DNA of 44,923 nucleotides from an uncultured Coriobacteriaceae bacterium (GCA_902778135.1 CACYWP010000028.1:1-44923), one strand, 5' to 3'; positions 8,157 through 16,797 are shown, counted from the first letter of the stretch. Notes: generated by a model not told the origin, from the sequence alone. Made by a program: numbers and translations.

Positions 8157-8867
8157 CTACAGTTCGATAGCGTCGACGCCCTCGGCCTCCATGCGCGCGG
8201 CGAGTTCCTCGATGATGGCCACGCCGGCCGAGGTGCCGATGCGTCGGGCGCCGGCGCGCACCATGTCCAGGAAGCTGTCGGCGTCTCGGATGCCTCCGGC
8301 TGCCTTGACGAGCACCTCGTCGCCCACATGCTCGTGCATGAGCGCCACGTCCTCCACCGTCGCCCCGCCGGGGCCGAAGCCGGTCGAGGTCTTCACGAAG
8401 GTGGGGCGCACCTCGCGGGCGATCTCGCAGAGGCGGACCTTCTCCTCGCGCGTGAGGTAGCAGTTCTCGAAGATGACCTTGGACGGGACGCCCGCCTCGT
8501 CGCAGACGGCCACGATCTGGCGCATCTCGTCGGCCACGTAGTCCCAGTTGCCCTGCTTGACCTCGGTGACGTTGACCACGTAGTCGATCTCGTTGGCCCC
8601 ATTGGCCAGGGCGTCGCGCGTCTCGAAGACCTTGGCGGCGATCGAGGTCTGCCCGAGGGGGAAGGCGATGGCGGCCCCGGTGTCGATGTCGGTGCCCGCG
8701 AGCTGTGCGGCGCAGAGGCGGGATTGCACCTGGTTGATGGCCACCATCCTGAAGTGGTGGCGCTTTGCCTCGTCGCAGAGCCTGACCATGTCGGCCTCGG
8801 TGGCGTCGGCATGGAGGTTGGTGTGGTCGATGAGACGGGCAAGGTCGTCGAGGGTCCAGGTGCTCAT
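8157..8867 (-). CDS. deoC: Deoxyribose-phosphate aldolase
   Basis: A 236-residue TIM-barrel aldolase that cleaves 2-deoxyribose-5-phosphate to glyceraldehyde-3-P and acetaldehyde in nucleoside catabolism. It has [19 protein letters not shown] at the N-terminus, [14 protein letters not shown] in mid-protein, the Schiff-base lysine K159 in [13 protein letters not shown] and the second conserved lysine in [11 protein letters not shown]. Length is normal for bacterial DeoC. ATG 8867 has GAAGGAG upstream. It is 53 nt downstream of the AraC-family gene and 10 nt upstream of manA, so it likely belongs to the same transcript. No other deo genes (phosphorylase, phosphopentomutase) are adjacent. Confidence 0.93.
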   Translation of the reverse strand: MSTWTLDDLARLIDHTNLHADATEADMVRLCDEAKRHHFRMVAINQVQSRLCAAQLAGTDIDTGAAIAFPLGQTSIAAKVFETRDALANGANEIDYVVNVTEVKQGNWDYVADEMRQIVAVCDEAGVPSKVIFENCYLTREEKVRLCEIAREVRPTFVKTSTGFGPGGATVEDVALMHEHVGDEVLVKAAGGIRDADSFLDMVRAGARRIGTSAGVAIIEELAARMEAEGVDAIEL

Positions 8868-8920
8868 GGGTGCTCCTTCGGAGTGTGGTGGCATGTCCTG
8901 TGGCGCGCCGGTGCCGTCCG

Positions 8921-9805
8921 CTAGATCTCGCGGATCTCGCGGGTGCGCCACTCGCGTGGGGTCAGGCCCGTCATCGCCTTGAAGGCGGTCTGCAGGTGGC
9001 TCTGGGACGAGAAGCCCGTCTGGTACGCGACCTGTGCGATGTCATAGTCGGTCGTGTCCAGCAGGCGCCTGGCGCGCTCGACGCGGACGCGTCGCACGTA
9101 GGCGGCGAAGGTCTCGCCCGTCTCGTTCTTGAAGCGCGTGCACAGGGTCTTGCGGCTGACGCCGAGCACGTCGGCCACCGACTCGCCGTCGAGCTGGTTG
9201 GTCAGATGGCTGCGCACATAGTTCATAGCCTGGTGCGAGAGCGGGTGCGCGCGGGCCTCGCCGTCCTCGCGCACCGCCTTGGTCAGCTCCAGCATCATGG
9301 GCAGCATGAGGTAGTGGGCCAGCTCCTCGTTGCTGGTCTCGTTGGCCAGACGCATGTAGTGCTGGGTGATCGCGTACGACCGTGCGGCGGGCAGACCACC
9401 CTTGCGGGCGGCCTCGATGCAGGTGCTGGAAAGGAAGGCCACCGCCGAGCGGCCCTGCAGCAGGGGGTCGTCGGAGGTCTTGGGCTCCATCAGGGGCATG
9501 TCCGTTCGTATGAAGCGCAGCAGCCCCTCGGTGTCGCCGTTGGAGATGTAGGAGGCGAAGCCCTCGTACTGCTCTGCGATCTCGCGGGCGGAGAAGTCCG
9601 TGTTGACGGCGAGGAACTGCATGTTCTTGGAGTAGGTGACCACGAGGCTGAGATCGTCCTCGACCTTGGCCTCGTTGACGTACCTGACCGCGTCGACGAT
9701 CTCCTGGGTGGTCAGAAGGGTGGGCATCTCCTGGGTGGGCACGTCGGCTGGCAATGTGGCCTCCTGGTGCGTAGTCATGGGGTCCGAAACCGCGTCCTTG
9801 TTCAT
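8921..9805 (-). CDS. AraC-family transcriptional regulator
   Basis: A 294-residue protein with an unfamiliar N-terminal sensory region (about 1-190, partly helical) and a C-terminal AraC/XylS DNA-binding domain. The first helix-turn-helix is [20 protein letters not shown]; the second is [20 protein letters not shown], ending TGLTPREWR. The N-terminal half has no obvious cupin fold. I chose ATG 9805 (MNKDAV) because of a GAGAG stretch 4 nt upstream; ATG 9814 and 9778 are alternatives. It is divergent from the PTS operon and its intergenic region carries repeats suited to an AraC dimer, so it probably controls the PTS genes, itself and the downstream deoC-manA genes. Inducer unknown. Confidence 0.88.
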   Translation of the reverse strand: MNKDAVSDPMTTHQEATLPADVPTQEMPTLLTTQEIVDAVRYVNEAKVEDDLSLVVTYSKNMQFLAVNTDFSAREIAEQYEGFASYISNGDTEGLLRFIRTDMPLMEPKTSDDPLLQGRSAVAFLSSTCIEAARKGGLPAARSYAITQHYMRLANETSNEELAHYLMLPMMLELTKAVREDGEARAHPLSHQAMNYVRSHLTNQLDGESVADVLGVSRKTLCTRFKNETGETFAAYVRRVRVERARRLLDTTDYDIAQVAYQTGFSSQSHLQTAFKAMTGLTPREWRTREIREI

Positions 9806-9839
9806 GGCTCTCATTGTATCATGCTGAATGCTCAAAAAC

Positions 9840-9893
9840 AATCAAATTCAGTCAAAACAAATCAATTCAGTTATTTATTATCAGTGCTGATAA
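9840..9893. promoter_or_regulatory. Candidate operator cluster between araC-like gene and PTS operon
   Basis: Two near-identical direct repeats, AATCAAATTCAG (9840-9851) and AATCAATTCAG (9860-9870), start 20 nt apart, about two helical turns, which is the geometry AraC-type dimers use. They are followed by a perfect palindrome TTATCAG-TG-CTGATAA (9878-9893), which may be a separate operator. This stretch is clearly AT-rich compared with the surrounding coding DNA. The rest of the 281-nt gap up to the inverted repeat at 10068 has no gene that I can see. Confidence 0.5.
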
Positions 9894-10067
9894 GACCTGA
9901 TCCGTACCACGCTAGGCACGATTCTCAGATATGAACAAAGTGGTTACAAGACTGGTATCTCGCAGTTCAGGGTCCATTCATAATTTCTTCACAGTGAGTG
10001 TTCTACCGGGCAACGTATGGGGCCATCTTTCTGATGGGTCGGTGTTGTCGTGTGGAACTGAATGATT

Positions 10068-10096
10068 TTGACCGATTAACGTTCTTGAACGGTCAA
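10068..10096 (+). promoter_or_regulatory. Inverted repeat in PTS operon leader
   Basis: TTGACCG (10068-10074) and its exact complement CGGTCAA (10090-10096) are separated by 15 nt and end 25 nt before the IIA start codon. This is either a protein-binding operator or a leader hairpin close to the ribosome-binding site. Confidence 0.4.
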
Positions 10097-10121
10097 AGCG
10101 AACAAGAGGGGAGTTCTGCCT

Positions 10122-10559
10122 ATGAAGTACCTGCTTCTGGTCAGCCACGGCACGATGGCTCCGGGCGTGCACAGCGTCATCAAGATGCTGCTGGGAGACC
10201 GCGACAACGTGCTCAGCTACTCAATGGAGGATGGCGTCTCGGCCGACGCGTTCGTCGAGGCCCTGCGCGGAGTCATCGCCCCCATCGGTGCGGATGACTC
10301 CGTCGTCGTTCTGGGCGACATCGTGGGCGGTTCGCCTCTCACCAACACCCTCAACACCCTCACCGAGGCTGGCCTTCTGGCCAGCACCGTCGCCTTCGGC
10401 GGCCTCAACCTGCCCATGGCCATCAGCGCCCTCATGGCGATCGAGGACGGCCTCGATGACGCGGCGCTGATCAGCAATGTCATTGACGAGGGCCGAGAGG
10501 GGGTGCGTCAGGTCGAGCTCGCACTCGATGACGAGGACGAGGACGAAGAGGACCTGTAG
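10122..10559 (+). CDS. PTS mannose/fructose/sorbose-family EIIA
   Basis: A 145-residue cytoplasmic EIIA of the mannose-type sugar phosphotransferase system. The phospho-accepting histidine is His9 in LLLVSHGTMAPG; the conserved VVLGDIVGGSPLTNTL and GGLNLPMAISAL motifs follow. It takes phosphate from HPr and passes it to EIIB. The last ten residues are almost wholly Asp/Glu (DDEDEDEEDL), an unusual acidic tail also seen on the IIC protein. A GAGGGGAG site precedes the ATG. It is first in a four-gene IIA-IIB-IIC-IID operon, all same strand, divergent from the AraC-type regulator. The sugar is not predictable from sequence; mannose, glucosamine, fructose or an N-acetylated amino sugar are possible. 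Confidence 0.93.
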   Translation: MKYLLLVSHGTMAPGVHSVIKMLLGDRDNVLSYSMEDGVSADAFVEALRGVIAPIGADDSVVVLGDIVGGSPLTNTLNTLTEAGLLASTVAFGGLNLPMAISALMAIEDGLDDAALISNVIDEGREGVRQVELALDDEDEDEEDL

Positions 10560-10603
10560 GTCCACCAAGAGCAGCGTGTCCCATAGCAAACCAGGAGGGA
10601 AAC

Positions 10604-11101
10604 ATGATTTCGTTCGTTCGTATCGATGACCGCATGATTCACGGTCAGACCGTCACGCGCTGGAGCATCGAGTATCCCTGCGACGGCATCATCGCCGTCA
10701 ACAACGTTGCCGCCAGCAATCCGGTCCTGAAGGCCGCCTACAAGGGCGCCGCTCCCGACAAGAAGATCTTCGTCTGGACGATGGACCACTTCAAGGAGAG
10801 CGCCGAGAAGGTGCTCGCCAGCAAGACCAAGTACTTCCTCATCACCAAGAACCCGCTCGACATGAAGGAGATCCTCGTCGACTTCGGCTTCAAGCCCTCC
10901 GATGTCAAGCGCGTCATCGTCGGTCCCTGCAACGATCGTCCCGGCACCGTCAAGCTGGGCAACAACCAGTCGATCACGGCCGAGGAGGCCCAGGCCTTCG
11001 AGGACATGACCAAGGCCGGCTACACCGTCGAGTTCGCACTGGTCAAGGAGACCTCGATCGGCGAGTGGCCCAAGTTCCGTGGACAGTTCAACGTCAAGTA
11101 A
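10604..11101 (+). CDS. PTS mannose/fructose/sorbose-family EIIB
   Basis: A 165-residue EIIB. RIDDRMIHGQTVTRW at residues 7-21 contains the phosphorylated His13 and is diagnostic of the mannose-family IIB (phospho-histidine rather than phospho-cysteine). The body has typical IIB features (NNVAASNPV, KYFLITKNPLDM, DVKRVIVGPCN). It relays phosphate from IIA His9 to sugar translocated by IIC/IID. GGAGGG lies upstream of the ATG. Spacing is 44 nt from IIA and 18 nt to IIC, consistent with one transcript. Confidence 0.94.
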   Translation: MISFVRIDDRMIHGQTVTRWSIEYPCDGIIAVNNVAASNPVLKAAYKGAAPDKKIFVWTMDHFKESAEKVLASKTKYFLITKNPLDMKEILVDFGFKPSDVKRVIVGPCNDRPGTVKLGNNQSITAEEAQAFEDMTKAGYTVEFALVKETSIGEWPKFRGQFNVK

Positions 11102-11119
11102 GCACTAAGGAGGATTACC

Positions 11120-11986
11120 ATGGGTATCTCTATGGTTCAGGCCATCCTGCTGGGCCTGTTCGCATGCCTCGCATCCCTGCCGGGCATGGGCGGCACCACG
11201 GTTGGTAACTACACGCTCGGACGCCCGCTGGTCGGCGGCCTGATCGTCGGCCTCATCCTGGGCGACATCCAGACCGGCATCATCGTCGGCGCTGCCATCC
11301 AGCTCGTCTACATCGCACTGGTCACCCCCGGCGGCACCGTCTCCGCCGACGTGCGTGCCGTCACCTACATCGGCATCCCGCTGGCCATCCTGGCCATCCG
11401 CGCACAGGGTCTCGACCCCAGCTCCGAGGCCGCTTCCGGCCTGGCCGCCTCCCTCGGCGCCGCAGTCGGCACCCTGGGCACGGTCCTGTTCTATGGCACC
11501 GCAACCCTCAACCTCGTGTGGCAGGGCATCGGCTGGAAGGCCATGGACGGTGGCAACTGGGCAACCATCAAGAAGACCATCCCCATGGTCGACTTCGTGC
11601 TGCCCTGGATCTCCCACATCGCATTCTCCTTCATCCCCACGGTCGTCATCTGCCTCGCCGGCGAGTCCATGGTCGGTCTCATGAAGGACTACCTGCCCAT
11701 GGACGGCGTTGCCATGAAGACGCTGTTCACCGTTGGCTCGCTGCTTCCCGCCGTCGGTATCGCAATTCTGTGCAAGCAGGTCGTCCAGAAGCCGCTCGAC
11801 TGGGTCACCTTCGCCTTCGGCTTCATTCTGGCTGCGGTCATGGGCTGCAACCTCATCTGCTCGGCCGTCATCGCCGTGTTCTTCGCACTGATCAACTTCA
11901 AGATCGAGCAGCTCAAGCTCATGCGTCCGGCCGCTGCCGCCGCTGGTGACGCTGACTTCGACGACGAGGAAGAGGAGGACATCTAA
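11120..11986 (+). CDS. PTS mannose-family EIIC membrane subunit
   Basis: A 288-residue polytopic membrane protein with about seven to eight hydrophobic segments. Family signatures are RPLVGGLIVGLILGDIQTG near the N-terminus, GAAIQLVYIALVTPGGTVSAD, and later VLPWISHIAFSFIP. With IID it forms the sugar channel. The C-terminus is strongly acidic (DADFDDEEEEDI), like that of the IIA protein. An AGGAGG site precedes the ATG and the IID start follows 2 nt after its stop, so the two membrane subunits are translationally linked. Confidence 0.93.
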   Translation: MGISMVQAILLGLFACLASLPGMGGTTVGNYTLGRPLVGGLIVGLILGDIQTGIIVGAAIQLVYIALVTPGGTVSADVRAVTYIGIPLAILAIRAQGLDPSSEAASGLAASLGAAVGTLGTVLFYGTATLNLVWQGIGWKAMDGGNWATIKKTIPMVDFVLPWISHIAFSFIPTVVICLAGESMVGLMKDYLPMDGVAMKTLFTVGSLLPAVGIAILCKQVVQKPLDWVTFAFGFILAAVMGCNLICSAVIAVFFALINFKIEQLKLMRPAAAAAGDADFDDEEEEDI

Positions 11987-11988
11987 TC

Positions 11989-12819
11989 ATGGCTGACCTC
12001 AAGAAAGTCTCCCAGGGCGCGCGCAACAGTGCGTTCCTCCGCTGGATCTATGGCAACCTGACCTGCTTCTCCCAGGAGCACATGCAGACGTTCGGCTACC
12101 TTGCCGCCATGCTGCCCGTCGTGGACGAGCTCTACGACACCGACGCCGAGAAGGTTCAGGCCCTCTCCACCTACCGCACGTTCTTCAACACCGAGCCCCA
12201 GATCGGCACCATGGTCGTGGGCCTCACCGTCGGCCTCGAGGAGGCGCGCGCCAACGGCGAGCCGCTCGACGACGACACCATCAACGGCATCCGCGCCGGT
12301 CTGATGGGCCCGCTCGCCGGCCTCGGCGACTCCATCATCGTCGGCACCTTCATCCCCATCCTGCTCATCGCCCTCGGCCTCTCCACCGGCGGCAGCGTGC
12401 TCGGCCCGCTGTTCTATGTCATCGCCTGGAACGTGGCCATGTACTTCGGCATGAAGTTCGCCTTCGACCAGGGCTATGAGCTCGGTGGCTCCGCCGTCGA
12501 GGCCCTCGTCGGCCCGCAGTCCGCGGCCCTGCGCGACTCCATCGTGCTGGTCGGCACCATGGTCATCGGCGCCGTTGCGGCTACCTGGATCAACATCACC
12601 ACGGCCCTGAGCTTCCAGTTCTCCGCTGACAGCGGCCTGGTGCTGCAGGACACGCTCGACTCCATCTTCCCGAAGTTCCTCAACATCTTCTTCGTGTGGC
12701 TGTGCTGGTATCTCATGACCAAGCGCAAGATGTCGCCGACCGTCGTCATGGGCCTGCTCGTGATCGTCGCCCTGGTGGGCGTGCTGCTGGGCTTCTTCGA
12801 TCCGGGCCTGTCCTACTAG
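11989..12819 (+). CDS. PTS mannose-family EIID membrane subunit
   Basis: A 276-residue protein beginning with a soluble stretch. RWIYGNLTCFSQEHMQTFGY is the usual EIID opening (W-x-x-x-x-N-x-E-R-x-Q-x-x-G-x); FFNTEPQIGTMVVGLTVGLEE and GIRAGLMGPLAGLGDSI follow. There are hydrophobic segments from about residue 120 to the end, finishing VIVALVGVLLGFFDPGLSY. It pairs with IIC for translocation and phosphorylation of the sugar. It starts 2 nt after the IIC stop. The family normally has a charged cytoplasmic head, which is present. Confidence 0.94.
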   Translation: MADLKKVSQGARNSAFLRWIYGNLTCFSQEHMQTFGYLAAMLPVVDELYDTDAEKVQALSTYRTFFNTEPQIGTMVVGLTVGLEEARANGEPLDDDTINGIRAGLMGPLAGLGDSIIVGTFIPILLIALGLSTGGSVLGPLFYVIAWNVAMYFGMKFAFDQGYELGGSAVEALVGPQSAALRDSIVLVGTMVIGAVAATWINITTALSFQFSADSGLVLQDTLDSIFPKFLNIFFVWLCWYLMTKRKMSPTVVMGLLVIVALVGVLLGFFDPGLSY

Positions 12820-12847
12820 TAGTTGCTCCGCTGTGGGGGTGGGCGTC

Positions 12848-13207
12848 ATGGGTATGCGCGAATGGGCGCGCAAGAGCTCCGAGGGACCGGTCCTGTACCG
12901 CAGGGCCTGGTCGGAGACGGACAATCCGCTGGTGGCGGAGGCCCGTGCCCAGACGCTCGCCCTCCAACGGCTGCAAACCTGGCTGCGCCTGGCCTATGCC
13001 ATCCTGGCGATGGGAGCACTGCTGGGGTACTGGGGCCTCTATGAGGGGCACTCCACGGCAGTCGGTGTCGTCGGCATAGTGCTGGGAGCCGTGACCCTTG
13101 CCTTCGTGATGGTGCTGCGACGCGGCATCGCGCATGGCCGACAGAACGTCAATGCGATGCTCGACGTGCTGCAGGCCGGTACGGGTGGCTCCGATCCGGG
13201 CGCATGA
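12848..13207 (+). CDS. Small two-helix membrane protein at the end of the PTS operon
   Basis: A 119-residue protein that I do not recognise. A charged N-terminal part (MREWARKSSEGPVLYRRAW) is followed by two hydrophobic segments (around RLAYAILAMGALLGYWGLY and VGVVGIVLGAVTLAFVMVL) and a polar C-terminus. It begins 28 nt after the IID stop on the same strand and ends just before a hairpin, so it is likely the last cistron of the PTS operon. Starts at GTG 12833, ATG 12848 or ATG 12854 are all possible; I prefer 12848 with a G-rich site upstream. Function unknown; accessory to PTS expression or assembly is only contextual inference. Confidence 0.65.
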   Translation: MGMREWARKSSEGPVLYRRAWSETDNPLVAEARAQTLALQRLQTWLRLAYAILAMGALLGYWGLYEGHSTAVGVVGIVLGAVTLAFVMVLRRGIAHGRQNVNAMLDVLQAGTGGSDPGA

Positions 13208-13242
13208 TCGTACTGACTACATACCTCCTTCCTTTTCCCTCT

Positions 13243-13272
13243 GCCCCGCGTGGAACCCTCCCCACGCGGGGC
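13243..13272 (+). terminator. Hairpin after PTS operon
   Basis: A perfect 11-bp stem, GCCCCGCGTGG and CCACGCGGGGC, with an 8-nt loop lies 36 nt after the small membrane protein gene. The downstream sequence GCCCTGTAAT is not a strong U-tract. It is the probable operon end. Confidence 0.65.
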
Positions 13273-13342
13273 GCCCTGTAATGTGCGGGCGCGGTGGGAC
13301 GGACGGTCTCGCAACGCCCGCGCCCGGTGAGAGGAGTCTCTG

Positions 13343-14155
13343 ATGGATGAGTCATCTGCTGTGAGCATCGTGTTCACCGACGTGGACGGCACGCTGGTCG
13401 ACAACGATCATCACCCCATGGCGGAGAGTGCGGCGACCATCGCGCGCGTGGCACGACGCGTGCCGCTGTGCCTCGTGTCGGCCCGTTCCCCCGAGGGGCT
13501 CTATCCCATCCAGCAGCAGCTGGGCTTCGAGGGGCCGCTGGCGTGCTTCTCTGGCGCCTACGTGCTCGACCATGAGGGGAACGAGCTGTATAGCAGCGTC
13601 ATCGATCTGGACGACGCGCTGACGATCAAGGCGTTCGTGGAGCGCGAGCTGCCTGACGTCCTGGCGGCGACCTATGGGTTCCACGATTGGATCGTCGACG
13701 ACCGCAGCGACCCGCGCATCGTGCGCGAGGAGTTCTTCGTCCAGGCGACCAGTCGCGAGAGTCGCGACCTGGCGGGGACCTTTGCGGGGCGGGGCGTGCA
13801 CAAGTTCCTGCTGATGGGCGAGCCGGCCTCCATCACGCGCGCCCAGCGGGTGGTGGCCGAGCGCTTCCCGCATCTGACGGCGGTGCGTTCCAACGACATC
13901 CTGTGCGAGGTCATGAGCAACAAGGCCAGCAAGAGTCACGCGATCGAGGTGCTGTGCGAGCACTATGGGGCGGACCGTGCGCGGGCGGTGTCGTTCGGGG
14001 ACGGCCCGAACGACATCGACATGCTCAAGGCGGTGCAGCGGTCGTTTGCGATGGCCAACGCCGAGGACATCGTCAAGCAAGCAGCGTCGGAGACGATTCC
14101 CTGGACCAACGAGGAGTCGGGCGTCGCACGAATGCTGGATCTGCTGGTGCCCTAG
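13343..14155 (+). CDS. Cof-type HAD-IIB sugar-phosphate phosphatase
   Basis: A 270-residue HAD hydrolase. Motif I is FTDVDGTLVDND (nucleophile Asp13, acid Asp15), motif II is LVSARSPEG, motif III is the lysine in SNKASKSHAIEVL, and motif IV is VSFGDGPNDIDMLKAV. The type IIB cap lies between motifs II and III. Family members dephosphorylate sugar phosphates, pyridoxal phosphate or flavin-type metabolites. ATG 13343 follows GAGAGGAG. It stands alone after the PTS operon, separated by the hairpin, so it is likely its own transcript; a role in relieving sugar-phosphate accumulation is only suggested by position. Confidence 0.9.
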   Translation: MDESSAVSIVFTDVDGTLVDNDHHPMAESAATIARVARRVPLCLVSARSPEGLYPIQQQLGFEGPLACFSGAYVLDHEGNELYSSVIDLDDALTIKAFVERELPDVLAATYGFHDWIVDDRSDPRIVREEFFVQATSRESRDLAGTFAGRGVHKFLLMGEPASITRAQRVVAERFPHLTAVRSNDILCEVMSNKASKSHAIEVLCEHYGADRARAVSFGDGPNDIDMLKAVQRSFAMANAEDIVKQAASETIPWTNEESGVARMLDLLVP

Positions 14156-14242
14156 GGGCCTGCCGGGCGATGCCCTCGTCTGCGAGTGGCGTCCGACCGG
14201 TTCCGCTGCTTCGTAAAACGCGCACTACCCGTACACAAGAAA

Positions 14243-14276
14243 GCCTCCCATTTCTCGTTTCCAAGAAATGGGAGGC
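14243..14276 (-). terminator. Strong rho-independent terminator
   Basis: A perfect 13-bp stem GCCTCCCATTTCT / AGAAATGGGAGGC with an 8-nt loop. Read on the minus strand it is followed by TTTCTTGTG, so it best serves the acyl-ligase gene ending at 14327. It also sits downstream of the convergent HAD gene. Confidence 0.85.
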
Positions 14277-14326
14277 GGTTCGGTTTGGGTGGGTTCGTCT
14301 GCTGGGCGGCAGGCGCTGGCATCTGA

Positions 14327-15940
14327 CTACTCCTCGGCCTCTTCGACCTCGGGCTCGGCCTCGACGACCTCGGCTTCCTCGGCAGTCTCGACCTCGGCGG
14401 CGACCTCCTCCGCGACTTCCTCGACGGCCTCTGCCTCGGCCTCGACGACGGGCTCCTCTACGGCCTCGGTGACTTCCTCGACAGCCTCGGCCTCGGCCTC
14501 TGCCTGCGGCTCCTCGGCCTTCTCATCCTCGGCCTTCTTGCCGCGACGACGCAGGCTCTTGAACCGCTGGCCCAACTCGGCCTCCAGCAGCCAGCGCTGG
14601 ACCTTGCCGGTTGCGGTGCGCGGGAGCTCATGGCCCAGCTCGACGACATCGGCAAGGCGCTGGTCGTTCTGCCAGGTCTCCATGACGTCCTTGAGCTTGC
14701 CCATGACGGCCTCGCGAGTGTCGTCCGCCAGGTCGTCGAGCACCAGCACCGGCATGCCGCGACGCAGCACGACGGCAATCTCGGTGGTGCCCAGCTGCTC
14801 GGAGATCTCGCGCTCGTACTCGGGCAGGTAGATCTTGGTGCCACCAGGCAGCACCAGCATCTCCTTCTTGCGGCCCTGCAGGCGCAGGCGTCCCTGCTCG
14901 TCGAAGCTGCCCAGGTCGCCGGTGTGCAGCACGCCGTCCACGAGGACCTCGGCGGTGTCGTCGGGCAGCTTGTAGTATCCCAGCATCATGGCGCCCGGCG
15001 TCTGGATGAGCACCTCGCCGTCCTCGGCAAGCGTGATGGTGGAGCCGGGGCAGACCTCCAACGCGCGCGGGTCCTGGCCCTCGGCGCTGATGGCGACGCC
15101 CGAGCTGGTCTCGGTCAGGCCATAGCCGAAAGCGAGGCGGATGCCGCGGTCGCGGACCTCCTGCAGACGCTCGTCGGGGCAGTCGCCCGCACCGACCAGG
15201 ATGGCCTGCAGCTCGGGGTTGATGATGTTGCGGCGCAGCAGATGCTCGAGCAGGATGGGCACGACGCTGGTCGCCGTGGGATGGAAGTAGGTCCAGTCGT
15301 CGAAGATGTGGCGGCCACCGCGTCCCAAGGCGACGGTCGCGCCGCACAGCCACGGCCAGAGCAGGCCGCAGACGAAGCCGAACACGTGGGCCAGGGGCAG
15401 GACGCAGAGCAGCACGTCACCGGCGGTCAGCGGGAACGTGGCGCTGCCACCGAAGGCGCTGTTCATCAGGGTCTCGTCGGTGAGCGTGACCGCCTTGGAG
15501 CGAGAGGTGGTGCCGCTGGTGAAGAAGAGGATGCGGCGCTCGGGCTCGGCCGCGGGGCCTGCCAGGTAGGCAGACAGCTCCTGCGCGCGGGCCTCGTTGG
15601 GGCACCACAGCATGTCGGCGTCGACGTAGGGCAGCAGCTGGGTCAGCATCTTGTCGGGAATGGCGGTGTCCATCATGGCCACCTGAAGGCCGGCGATGTT
15701 GGCGGCAAACAGCTCGACGACGCAGGCGTAGCTGCCGTCGGCCAGGATGGCGACGCAGGTCTTGCCGCCTTCGCGCAGCTGCTCGGCGCGCTCGTTGACG
15801 TCTTGGGCAAAGGCGGTCCAGGTGACGCGGTTGTAGTGGTCGTTCGCGCCATGCAGGAAGGCGATGGCGTCGCCGCGCTCGGCGGACATGCGGTCCAGTA
15901 GATCCTTGAAGCCGGTGTAGTGCACGATCTTTGAGGTCAT
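14327..15940 (-). CDS. AMP-forming acyl-CoA ligase-like enzyme with long acidic tail
   Basis: A 537-residue adenylate-forming enzyme of the acyl-CoA synthetase/NRPS A-domain superfamily. Motifs include the ATP loop FFTSGTTSRSKAVTLT, YGLTETSSGVA, HTGDLGSFDEQGRL, the hinge RLQGRKKEMLVLPGG and the C-terminal catalytic lysine region PRTATGKVQRWLL. From about residue 462 the protein becomes a basic patch (SLRRRGKK) followed by a roughly 75-residue low-complexity tail of Glu, Ala and Val (repeats like EAEAVEEV). That tail is outside the family fold. ATG 15940 is preceded by GAGGGGG; a longer open frame upstream overlaps the AAA gene and is not coding. The acyl substrate is unknown; no thioesterase, ACP or acyltransferase gene is adjacent. 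Confidence 0.88.
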   Translation of the reverse strand: MTSKIVHYTGFKDLLDRMSAERGDAIAFLHGANDHYNRVTWTAFAQDVNERAEQLREGGKTCVAILADGSYACVVELFAANIAGLQVAMMDTAIPDKMLTQLLPYVDADMLWCPNEARAQELSAYLAGPAAEPERRILFFTSGTTSRSKAVTLTDETLMNSAFGGSATFPLTAGDVLLCVLPLAHVFGFVCGLLWPWLCGATVALGRGGRHIFDDWTYFHPTATSVVPILLEHLLRRNIINPELQAILVGAGDCPDERLQEVRDRGIRLAFGYGLTETSSGVAISAEGQDPRALEVCPGSTITLAEDGEVLIQTPGAMMLGYYKLPDDTAEVLVDGVLHTGDLGSFDEQGRLRLQGRKKEMLVLPGGTKIYLPEYEREISEQLGTTEIAVVLRRGMPVLVLDDLADDTREAVMGKLKDVMETWQNDQRLADVVELGHELPRTATGKVQRWLLEAELGQRFKSLRRRGKKAEDEKAEEPQAEAEAEAVEEVTEAVEEPVVEAEAEAVEEVAEEVAAEVETAEEAEVVEAEPEVEEAEE

Positions 15941-16126
15941 GGTGGGCGCCCCCTCGCTCGATGTTGCCATGCATAACAAAAGTTTGCCAGATGAATGGCC
16001 AAATACTGTGGTGACGCGGTGCTTTTTCGCAACTGGCAACCTCCGGCGGCCGGCCGTGGGCAGCTGGGCCGCGAGGTGATACCCATGCTGGTATAGTTGA
16101 CGAAGTGGCACGACAGGGGAGGTAGC

Positions 16127-16711
16127 ATGCCGAAGATCGTCATCACCGGAGGGCCCTGCGCGGGCAAGACCACGCTGATGGGGCTGCTCGCCGCAGCGTT
16201 CGTTGGGCGGGGGCGCGAGGTCGTCCTGGTCAACGAGTGCGCGACGGAGCTTCTGGCCCAGGGCATCACGCCCGACAGCTGCGGCAGCGTGCTGGCCTTC
16301 CAACGCCACGTGTTCGACCTGCAGCTGGAGAAGGAGGACCACCTCGCCCAGCTTTCCGGCGCGGCGGTGGTCCTTCTGGACCGCGGGCTGATGGACAACG
16401 CGGGCTACCTGCCCGACGACCAGCTGGACATGCTGCTGGCCGAGCGCGGGATGACGCGTGAGGACGCCTACAGGCGCTATGACGCGGTCGTGCACCTGGT
16501 GACGGCCGCCATCGGGGCGGAGCGCTTCTTCTCGCACGAGACCAACGAGCATCGCCTGGAGGGCGTCGAGGAGGCCGTGCGGGTCGACGAGGCGCTGCGT
16601 GCTGGCTGGTCGGGCCATCCCAACCTGCGGGTCATCGACAACGAGGGCACCTTCAAGGAAAAGCTCGACCGGGCCGTCGCCGCGGTCCTCTCGGCGGTGG
16701 GCGAGAGCTGA
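16127..16711 (+). CDS. P-loop NTPase (AAA_28/NadR-kinase-like)
   Basis: A 194-residue single-domain P-loop protein. Walker A is ITGGPCAGKTTLM at residues 6-18, then VLVNECATELL, a Walker-B-like VVLLDRGLMDNAGYL, and a lid-like segment with YDAVVHLVTAA followed by ETNEHRLEGVEEAV. The pattern resembles AAA_28 proteins and the kinase half of NadR-type enzymes. It may be a small-molecule kinase or NTP-dependent regulator; the substrate is not recognisable. ATG 16127 has GGGGAGG close upstream, and a TATAGT hexamer near 16092 could be its -10. It is divergent from the acyl ligase and convergent with the lipase-like gene. Confidence 0.8.
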   Translation: MPKIVITGGPCAGKTTLMGLLAAAFVGRGREVVLVNECATELLAQGITPDSCGSVLAFQRHVFDLQLEKEDHLAQLSGAAVVLLDRGLMDNAGYLPDDQLDMLLAERGMTREDAYRRYDAVVHLVTAAIGAERFFSHETNEHRLEGVEEAVRVDEALRAGWSGHPNLRVIDNEGTFKEKLDRAVAAVLSAVGES

Positions 16712-16733
16712 CCCAAGGCAGAGTCGCGTCAAT

Positions 16734-16774
16734 GGGACGGGCACCGATGGGTTCTGCCCACTGGTGCCCGTCCC
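16734..16774. terminator. Hairpin between convergent genes
   Basis: GGGACGGGCACC (16734-16745) and GGTGCCCGTCCC (16763-16774) are exact complements separated by 17 nt that can themselves pair (TGGG/CCCA). It lies between the convergent NTPase and hydrolase genes. The GGGACGG core is shared with the long palindrome at 38305. Confidence 0.55.
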
Positions 16775-16797
16775 CGCTCGTGCCTGTCGCCAGGATG

